Source: a bacterium
GTDB taxonomy: Bacteria; CSSED10-310; JAFGSJ01
Reading direction: 5' to 3'
DNA: 38,077 nt
NCBI GenBank assembly: GCA_016934675.1
Contig: JAFGSJ010000098.1
Location: 1 to 38,077, forward strand
Part shown: in pieces, positions 32,584-38,077 of the stretch
Numbering within the stretch: the first letter of the stretch is position 1
How the letters are laid out: every line of letters begins with the position of its first letter
Notes under the pieces: generated by a model
Database searches by the model: none
What the model was told of the DNA's origin: nothing
What the model saw: the letters and a program-made list of their open reading frames with translations, nothing else
Position numbers and translations under genes: made by a program

Positions 32584-33564
32584 CTATGAACCGTGCGGTC
32601 TTTCCAGTTCTTCGAGATAATGTTCCATCAAATCGGGATCGAGTTCCTTCATTTTCCGACGATAATCGAGAAAAGGCAGACCGAGCCGTTTCGAGAGATG
32701 TGCCGCCCAGGTCAGGACGGAAAATAGCCAGTACCTCCCCCGCTCGGGATCGGTCCGTTCTGTTTCCGGCAAACCCTGCCGCTCGAAGATGAGTGCTTTC
32801 TGCTCCAGCTCAGCTAGCATTCGCTCAGGATAGACGGGTTGAACGAATAAATCTCTCATCAGCCCGATATAGGGGACCAATTCGACGCTGGTTCGATCAT
32901 TCGGGACCAGATAGCGAATATCAGCCAGGTGATCGAGCAATTCCCGGTCGAACAGGGTCTCCAACTCAAGTATTTCGGGGGCCCTGAGAATCAAGTCCAG
33001 AATTATCCCACGCGAACTATAGATCTCGTTATTATAATAGTATACCCGGGCCGCAAGCAGACCGAAATGCTTCGAGTCAAGATCAATTTCCGGTCCCGGC
33101 TCCTGCTCCAGTTTGGTCAATTCTGCGTAAGCCCGAGGCCATTCTTCCAGTTCCACCAGCAGTTCTAGCGGTGAGGTCCCGACCTCGTGCAGTTCATGAC
33201 GAAGTCGAGGCGTGATCGAACCAAGACCGAGATAGTCCAGATAATACCGACGTTTCAACTGCGGATAGATCGGGCCATAGCCATCTTGCGTCTGAAACCC
33301 GGATTGTAACCAGTGGGCTTGAAATCGTTGCCACAAAGTGAACATCAATTCAGAATCAGTGAGCTTCTGCTTTTCAGGAAAATGCTGTTTCCAAAAGGCA
33401 ATCATTCGCTTCGCATGCGCGAGCAAATGCCAATCAGGCTCATAGGTCTCCAATCCGACACAGTCTTTCTCGGCAGCATCGAACCGGAAATCGAGCAATG
33501 CCTCGATTATCTGCTGTTTCAAATTCTCTCTATGATCGAAGAAACTGAGCTGTTCCATTTGCAT
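32584..33564 (-). CDS. Hypothetical helical protein
   Basis: 326 aa, not recognised. It appears soluble and mostly alpha-helical, with features that recall TPR/HEAT-like superhelices (PLELLVELEEWPRAYAELTK, KHFGLLAARVYYYNNEIYSS). No signal peptide, membrane segment or catalytic motif is seen. An internal ATG two codons in (33558) is equally possible as start; the ribosome site is weak (AAGAG). The composition is ordinary and codon use matches neighbours, so it is probably a real gene. It is divergent from the GntR-ABC operon with a gap under 200 nt. Confidence 0.6.
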   Translation of the reverse strand: MQMEQLSFFDHRENLKQQIIEALLDFRFDAAEKDCVGLETYEPDWHLLAHAKRMIAFWKQHFPEKQKLTDSELMFTLWQRFQAHWLQSGFQTQDGYGPIYPQLKRRYYLDYLGLGSITPRLRHELHEVGTSPLELLVELEEWPRAYAELTKLEQEPGPEIDLDSKHFGLLAARVYYYNNEIYSSRGIILDLILRAPEILELETLFDRELLDHLADIRYLVPNDRTSVELVPYIGLMRDLFVQPVYPERMLAELEQKALIFERQGLPETERTDPERGRYWLFSVLTWAAHLSKRLGLPFLDYRRKMKELDPDLMEHYLEELERPHGS

Positions 33565-33683
33565 GACACTCTTAGGGCGTGGTTATAATAAGGTCCGTCG
33601 CTCTGCAAATACTGTCTGAGGAATCATAGACTCGACTGCACCTATTTGCAATTGGTTCACATCAATAATCGCGCAAAAACCAC

Positions 33684-33730
33684 TTGACAAACCGGCCCGA
33701 TCATCCCATACTGTATTAAGACATTAATAC
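33684..33730 (+). promoter_or_regulatory. Promoter and GntR operator of the ABC operon
   Basis: TTGACA (33684-33689), 17-nt spacer and CATACT (33707-33712) are followed at once by the palindrome GTATTAAGACATTAATAC (33713-33730, 7-bp arms, 4-nt centre). The palindrome would cover the transcription start, as expected for autorepression by the YtrA-type regulator encoded next. Confidence 0.65.
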
Positions 33731-33752
33731 ACTTGGACGGGGATTTGATAGT

Positions 33753-34184
33753 ATGCTGATTAAGATCGATCCGAAAAGCGGTGTGCCCATGTATCTCCAG
33801 ATCATGGAGCAGGTCCGGTATGCGGTTGCTACGGAAACGATCGGTCAGGGTGAGGTGATGCCATCGATCCGGCAATTGGCCCTCGAGTTGCGGATCAATC
33901 CCAATACCGTGGCCCGCGCGTATCGGGACCTCGAACGGGAAGGCATTCTCGAGACGCGTCAGGGACAGGGCACGGTCGTGGCGGCTGCATCGCCCAAGCT
34001 GGTCCGTCAGGAACGGTATCGGATCATGCGGGAGATGCTGTCCACGGTCCTGGCCCGAGCCCACAATCTGGGTATGAATGCCGGGGATATAATCGAATTG
34101 ATCGAGGAAATGAAAGGAGCATACGGTCTGCAATCAGCGGACGACTATGTGGAGGATAATGCAGATGGACAGGACAATCATTAA
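33753..34184 (+). CDS. GntR family regulator, YtrA subfamily
   Basis: 143 aa. Short GntR proteins with only a winged helix plus a small dimerisation tail are YtrA type and usually repress their own ABC transporter operon, often in response to cell-envelope stress or antibiotics. The winged-helix part is at about 10-78: PMYLQIMEQVRYAV, MPSIRQLALELRINPNTVAR, AYRDLEREGILETRQGQGT. A helical tail follows to residue 143. GGGGA lies 9 nt before the ATG. The gene overlaps the ATPase start by about 20 nt, and a palindrome fitting an operator lies in the promoter. Confidence 0.88.
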   Translation: MLIKIDPKSGVPMYLQIMEQVRYAVATETIGQGEVMPSIRQLALELRINPNTVARAYRDLEREGILETRQGQGTVVAAASPKLVRQERYRIMREMLSTVLARAHNLGMNAGDIIELIEEMKGAYGLQSADDYVEDNADGQDNH

Positions 34185-35067
34185 AGTGCAGCAGGTGAAA
34201 AAACGGTTCCGCACGCTCGAAGTACTCAAGGGACTTGATCTCGAGGTCTGTCAGGGCTCGATTTACGGTTTCCTGGGTCGAAATGGCGTGGGCAAAACCA
34301 CCACGGTCCGGATTCTCCTGGGTCTGGACGATATATTCGAGGGAACTGTACGGGTATTTGAGCTCGACCCGCGCACGAACGGGGATAGGATCAGGCTCCG
34401 GACCGGTTATGTTCCGGAGACGCCCCGCTTTCCGGAATGGATGAAAATCGAGCAATTGCTGACCTTCACCGCACCGTTTTATCCGACGTGGGACCGGGTG
34501 TATGCGGACGAACTACTGACTCAGTTTCAATTGCCGCGAGACCGGAAAATCAAGCAGCTTTCGCGGGGTATGCTGGCCAAGGTGGCCCTGACCATGGCCC
34601 TGGCCCACAGGCCCAAGCTGCTGGTCCTCGACGATCCGACCATGGGGCTCGATGCCGTGGTCCGACGCGAGTTCCTGGAACAGATTGTGGATATCATCCG
34701 GGAGGGAGATCGGACCGTTTTCTTGACGTCGCACATTATCGATGAAGTCGAGCGGGTTGCCGACCACATTGGCATCATGACCCAAGGCATCCTGGTCGAA
34801 AGCTGCCCACTCGAAGAGTTGAAGCAGCGGAACAAGACCATCGTGGCCCGCTTCATCGGTGAACCTCCGGTCCCGGCTGCGTTTCCCGACCAGTACGAGT
34901 GCATTCGCAACGGGAACCAGCTTCAGTTTCATACCCGTCATTTCTCCGAGGAAGTATTGGATTTCGTTAAATCACTCGAGCCTCATCAGCTCGAAGTGCA
35001 CGACTTATCCCTCGAGGACATTTTCGTCCGGTATGTGGGTCCTCAGGTGGGTGATGTATGTCCGTAG
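34165..35067 (+). CDS. ABC transporter ATP-binding protein (BcrA/YtrB type)
   Basis: 300 aa from ATG 34165 (GGAGG 9 nt upstream); starts at 34147 and 34159 are too close to or ahead of that site. Walker A is GRNGVGKTT (38-46), the signature LSRGM, Walker B LLVLDDPTMGLD and the H-loop His in TSHIIDE. The residue after the Walker B Asp is Asp, where most ABC ATPases have the catalytic Glu, so hydrolysis may be altered. The extra ~85 C-terminal residues are typical of drug or lipid exporter ATPases. It should pair with an ABC-2 permease; the intact one starts about 630 nt downstream. Confidence 0.9.
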   Translation: MDRTIIKVQQVKKRFRTLEVLKGLDLEVCQGSIYGFLGRNGVGKTTTVRILLGLDDIFEGTVRVFELDPRTNGDRIRLRTGYVPETPRFPEWMKIEQLLTFTAPFYPTWDRVYADELLTQFQLPRDRKIKQLSRGMLAKVALTMALAHRPKLLVLDDPTMGLDAVVRREFLEQIVDIIREGDRTVFLTSHIIDEVERVADHIGIMTQGILVESCPLEELKQRNKTIVARFIGEPPVPAAFPDQYECIRNGNQLQFHTRHFSEEVLDFVKSLEPHQLEVHDLSLEDIFVRYVGPQVGDVCP

Positions 35068-35219
35068 TGACGGCTTCTTTCGACAAGCTCTTCTCGACTT
35101 CGCTCGAGACAGGCAGGACTGGTGAGTCGGCTTTATTAGACTTTATCTGTTTTAATGCTAACCGCCTGAAGGAGCTGTCGATTTACTATGAATCATCTCA
35201 TAAAGTTGGGAATGTGATG
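35058..35219. pseudogene. Decayed start of an ABC permease disrupted by a short repeat
   Basis: ATGTCCGTAGTGACGGCTTC begins inside the ATPase stop region. It shares CGTAGTGACGGCTT with the truncated permease start at 35548-35561. The same TTTATTAGACTTTAT follows in both (35132-35146 and 35570-35584), but here a TCGACTTCGCTCGAGACAGG-type repeat is inserted between them. The reading frame (MSVVTASFDKLF...) has no real domain. It is best read as the debris of an earlier second permease gene. Confidence 0.4.
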
Positions 35220-35369
35220 TCCCCCTTTGGAGGTATTACTCCCTTCCTGTCCCCCTTTGGAGCTCTAACTCCATTCCTATCTCCCTTTGGAGGTATTACT
35301 CCATTCCTGTCCCCCTTTGGAGGTATTACTCCATTCCTGTCCCCCTTTGGAGGGGGTCGGGGGGAGGAT
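35220..35369. repeat. 30-bp tandem repeats
   Basis: The unit TCCCCCTTTGGAGGTATTAC plus TCCATTCCTG repeats at exact 30-nt spacing: 35220, 35250, 35280, 35310, and a fifth, partial unit from 35340. The second copy has diverged (AGCTCTAAC). The fifth runs into a GGAGGGGGTCGGGGGGAGG tract. A 24-nt piece (35346-35369) is perfectly inverted at the window end (38054-38077). Confidence 0.75.
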
Positions 35370-35500
35370 GTCCATAGAAATAAGAAAATCAGGAGACTGC
35401 AGTTTCCAGGATTCCACCCCTTTCTCCGCCGCCAGTGTGGGACAGGACTCGATCATCAACCCCTCGTGTCAGCACGACATTCTTGGCAAGGATAGGTCAT

Positions 35501-35668
35501 ATGCGGCGCTTAAAGATGCTGATCTGGAAGGAATGGAAGGCTCAGTACGTAGTGACGGCTTTAGCCGGTTTTATTAGACTTTATATGATTCAAAATGACC
35601 GTCTGACCTGTCCCGAGCTCGTCGAGGGAAGGCGTCACGACGTACAAGCTTTAAAAGACAGGGCCTGA
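35501..35668 (+). pseudogene. Truncated ABC-2 permease start (paralogue of the next gene)
   Basis: ATG 35501 encodes MRRLKMLIWKEWKAQYVVTA and then runs into unrelated, repeat-derived sequence (…LTCPELVEGRRHD) and a stop. The first 11 residues are identical to the start of the intact permease at 35700 (MRRLKMLIWKEFRESNG), and the DNA is also close. The membrane domain is absent. It is either a failed duplicate or the leftover of a second permease. Confidence 0.6.
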
Positions 35669-35699
35669 AGGCTCTCCTATGTACGTGAGGAAAGAACGT

Positions 35700-37931
35700 A
35701 TGCGGCGATTGAAAATGCTGATCTGGAAGGAATTTCGCGAAAGCAACGGCCTGATTGTCGGCATGTTGATTCTTATGCTCCTGAGTCTGGCTCCGGGTTT
35801 ATTGTATCCAGCATATTTCATAGATAAAGCAGATCAACGGGTGCAGTTGTTCATAATGGCGTGTTTCGGTTTTGTGTTCGGGGCATTTGCCTGGGGACAC
35901 GATTTCGAGTCCAAGACCGCTTCTTTCCTGGAAACATTGCCCATTAAGATAGTTGGGATAACTCGGGCGAAATTCGTGTATTACGGGAGTCTTGTTGCCC
36001 TCACGGTCCTGACTAGCTACGGTCTGAACAGGGATTTAACTTCTTTGGTGATTCACTATCATGAATATAATCCTGCAATTTTCACTATCGAGTTGGTAAC
36101 AAGGATTTTTCGCTATCTGATTGTGTATGCGTATTCGTTTATCCTGGCCTGGTGTCTCAGACGGGTCCTGGTTTCGGTAGGTGTGTCTCTTTTGACTTTC
36201 GTGCCTTATTTTCTGCTGATGTATTTCTGTCTCGTCCTTAGCGCATGCTTGTTCTGGCCGCTCTGGCCAACAGATATGTTTTCCGCACTATATATTTTAT
36301 GGGACTATGTAAACATTATACTGTATACGATTGCGCTCAGTATAACGATTTTTTTCCTACCCAAAAGAAGAAGTTTGGTATTCCTGATGCTCCTGGTTCT
36401 GGTTCCAGCTATTCTCTTACCATATAATATCGTTTTTCGACATTGGTCGGGAACAAGCTGGTTGAGAGATTACGATGGAATGCCTTTCTGGTCCGATAAC
36501 CTGATCGATCTTCACTATAAGAGTAGCAATTTTGGGGAGTGTCGCCATTATTTCAGGTTTGATTTTGTCAAAAACAGTGTCATAGATGCGAAAGGAATTC
36601 TATTAAAGAGAGTTAATGCAGGCATAGTAGAGATTGATCCACGGCAGCGTACAGCCACACTCAAATCATTGCCCTCGCCCTTTTTTTCGTTTGACTTAGT
36701 AAATATGAACACTGTTTTTTCTGCCGATGGCCAATGGGCTGTTTTCCCCGGCTGGTTGCCCAATAAAGACCTGATATCATCATGGCTTGCATCCAACCAA
36801 GCAAGACCATCGAATAGTGAGAATGTATCTCCTTTGAGCCAGAATTGGAGAATCTGGCTCTGGGAGCGACGAACAAACAGACTAAGCACGCTCGATTTCG
36901 GGAATTGGCAATCATTGACTGAACGGCGTCGCCTGCTGGCAGAGGGACAGGACCAAGCTGACTACGTGGGCGATGATACACACACAAGCCTCCTTGATCG
37001 TCTCCCACTGGCGAGGAATATAAAAATTATCGGTCACATTCAGCGACTCAATCTCCTTATTCTTCAGGAACTGACATTTCAATGGAAATATGGGTCCAAA
37101 AGTCTTCTCAGAGGACGTTGGGGAAAGGTCTATGCATATAATCTCACGACAAAAAAAATCGATACGCTTTTATTCCCTGATCAATACTATTCACCTGAAG
37201 AGGTATTCCATCATTTTATACTCGAACAGCAGGATTATTGTATCAGCCCAGTTACAAAAAAAGTGTATCAGACAGATGGCTTGAAAATTCCTCTGCCCGA
37301 TACTGAAACGATTGATACCATTTTACGTGTTCCAGCGAACGCCGGAGGCAATACCGATAGAATACTGATCGTGAAAAGTCGCCGAACTGACCATTCGTTC
37401 GTAATGCGATTGTTTTCCTCCGATTTCAAGAGCATTCTCTATGAATGGTTTAGTCGGAGTGATTTTGAAGTTGTGCCCAGCCCAAATCATGAACATATCC
37501 TGATCATGAGCAGGCAGACCGGCCCGAAACCGACGTCTTCCACCAAACCTGCTTCCGAATGTGTTTCGTTCACTCTATCCCTTTTTTCACTCGATGAATT
37601 CGACTCAACTGAAATCGTGACATTCACAATGGCTAGTAATCATTATCCGGTCCTGAAATGGTCGCCGGATGGTGGGCAGTGCCTGATATATTCACATGAG
37701 AGCCAATCGGCGCGAAAGCTCAGGCTCTACACGCTCAATACGCATCAACTCAGCGAGCTTGATCTCGTGGATAATGATTTCGCAAGTATCGACTGGTGCA
37801 GTTCTGATACCCTGGCACTCCTCACGTTCTCACAGAAAGTAATGCTTTACGACGTACATTCGCGAAGACAGGAAAATATTCCCCTGACGATTGTGCCCTT
37901 GTTTCAGGAACGCGGAGGGGAGGAATCATGA
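35700..37931 (+). CDS. ABC-2-type permease fused to a beta-propeller-like domain
   Basis: 743 aa from ATG 35700 (GAGG 9 nt upstream; a start at 35679 is less well supported). The N-terminus MRRLKMLIWKEFRESNG is typical of ABC-2 permeases. About six membrane segments lie between residues 17 and 255, including GLIVGMLILMLLSLAPGLLY, FVFGAFAWGHDFESKTASFL and SLVFLMLLVLVPAILLPYNI. The remaining ~480 residues are soluble and predominantly beta. They include several WD40/TolB-like blades: NTVFSADGQWAVFPGWL, WRIWLWERRTNRLSTLDF, VPSPNHEHILIMSR, VLKWSPDGGQCLIYSHES and LRLYTLNTHQLSELDL. This large domain follows the last membrane segment. Which side it lies on depends on the number of segments; outside is likely if there are an odd number. 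It is the probable partner of the ATPase. The fusion is unusual for this family. Confidence 0.78.
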   Translation: MRRLKMLIWKEFRESNGLIVGMLILMLLSLAPGLLYPAYFIDKADQRVQLFIMACFGFVFGAFAWGHDFESKTASFLETLPIKIVGITRAKFVYYGSLVALTVLTSYGLNRDLTSLVIHYHEYNPAIFTIELVTRIFRYLIVYAYSFILAWCLRRVLVSVGVSLLTFVPYFLLMYFCLVLSACLFWPLWPTDMFSALYILWDYVNIILYTIALSITIFFLPKRRSLVFLMLLVLVPAILLPYNIVFRHWSGTSWLRDYDGMPFWSDNLIDLHYKSSNFGECRHYFRFDFVKNSVIDAKGILLKRVNAGIVEIDPRQRTATLKSLPSPFFSFDLVNMNTVFSADGQWAVFPGWLPNKDLISSWLASNQARPSNSENVSPLSQNWRIWLWERRTNRLSTLDFGNWQSLTERRRLLAEGQDQADYVGDDTHTSLLDRLPLARNIKIIGHIQRLNLLILQELTFQWKYGSKSLLRGRWGKVYAYNLTTKKIDTLLFPDQYYSPEEVFHHFILEQQDYCISPVTKKVYQTDGLKIPLPDTETIDTILRVPANAGGNTDRILIVKSRRTDHSFVMRLFSSDFKSILYEWFSRSDFEVVPSPNHEHILIMSRQTGPKPTSSTKPASECVSFTLSLFSLDEFDSTEIVTFTMASNHYPVLKWSPDGGQCLIYSHESQSARKLRLYTLNTHQLSELDLVDNDFASIDWCSSDTLALLTFSQKVMLYDVHSRRQENIPLTIVPLFQERGGEES

Positions 37932-38077
37932 TCTGGCCGACTGGGTACGTAGTGACGGCTTTAGGGGCTGTCGATTTAATGCTGTCCCCACGGGGGAGCA
38001 GGGGGTGGAATTCTCGAAACCGTAACTATCTGAATTTATTGATTTTAACGATAATCCTCCCCCCGACCCCCTCCAAA
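37928..38077 (+). CDS. Start of another permease-like ORF, running off the window (possibly decayed)
   Basis: ATG 37928 overlaps the preceding stop (ATGA) and follows GGAGGGGAGG closely, an excellent ribosome site. It reads MIWPTGYVVTALGAVDLMLS, where YVVTAL matches the truncated permease start at 35501. A 19-nt stretch GTACGTAGTGACGGCTTTA (37945-37963) is identical to 35545-35563. The following residues come from low-complexity repeat DNA and do not look like a membrane domain, so this is probably another broken permease start. The frame is open at the window end. Confidence 0.4.
   Translation, partial: MIWPTGYVVTALGAVDLMLSPRGSRGWNSRNRNYLNLLILTIILPPTPSK
38054..38077. repeat. Inverted copy of the G-rich end of the 30-bp repeat array
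   Basis: Perfect 24-nt reverse complement of 35346-35369, so the intact permease-propeller gene is flanked by inverted copies of this repeat. It runs to the last base and may extend further. Confidence 0.7.

Noticed and set aside
35220..35369. CRISPR-like array (regular 30-nt repeats)
   Set aside because: The repeats are directly tandem with no unique spacers and no cas genes are present.
35058..35495. 145-codon ORF with a decapeptide repeat (SPFGGITPFL)
   Set aside because: The peptide repeat follows from the 30-nt DNA repeat staying in frame. The ORF starts in debris and has no domain, so it is not listed as a protein gene.

Overview
This 38 kb window looks like chromosome of an uncultured Gram-negative bacterium. 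Outer-membrane-type features support this: BamD-like and other lipoproteins, an RND/MMPL exporter and signal peptides. GC content is moderate, start codons ATG/GTG sit behind GGAGG-type ribosome sites, and intergenic DNA is rich in short palindromic and inverted repeats. I cannot name the phylum from the sequence. The only classic housekeeping anchors are dnaG (primase) and a CAT-anticodon tRNA.

Layout. 1-1121: repeat-rich DNA with one possible gene remnant. 1122-2135: a lipoprotein with a formylglycine-generating-enzyme/sulfatase-modifying (C-type-lectin-fold) domain; its last ~30 codons have the hallmark of a diversity-generating retroelement (DGR) variable region, but no reverse transcriptase or template repeat is visible here. 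2136-4182: a small ORF, a strong terminator, and repeat families. 4183-5883 (-): a GT-C membrane glycosyltransferase. 6242-7195: a REC-DUF4388 response regulator. 7240-10202 (-): a dynamin-like GTPase followed by a translationally coupled membrane zinc-ribbon protein. 10942-11319: a small secreted protein. 11312-13842 (-): two tandem CNNM/CorC-type CBS transporters.

14081-21453 (+) is a tight operon of five genes with overlapping or nearly touching ends: REC-like/GAF/GGDEF cyclase, BamD-like TPR lipoprotein, TPR protein, solute-binding protein without a transporter, and HpnN-like RND exporter. It converges on the minus-strand set dnaG - tRNA - CT398-type coiled-coil zinc-ribbon protein (24100-21408). 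24279-28147 (-) is a three-gene unit: TelA-like coiled-coil protein, DUF6384-like membrane protein, and coiled-coil protein with a Gly-rich tail. Next come a methyltransferase (-), a secreted alpha/beta hydrolase (+) and a YrbG-type cation/calcium exchanger (+).

31530-32583 holds a second array of the same structured repeat seen at 2619-3291. After a hypothetical gene (-) the window ends with a YtrA-type GntR regulator, an ABC ATPase and an ABC-2-type permease fused to a long beta-propeller-like extracytoplasmic domain. Decayed permease starts and tandem repeats lie between the ATPase and the permease, and another permease-like start follows at the window edge.

Most noteworthy: the DGR-like variable region, the permease-propeller fusion with its truncated paralogue starts, and the two-site family of structured repeats whose stems vary in a compensatory way.
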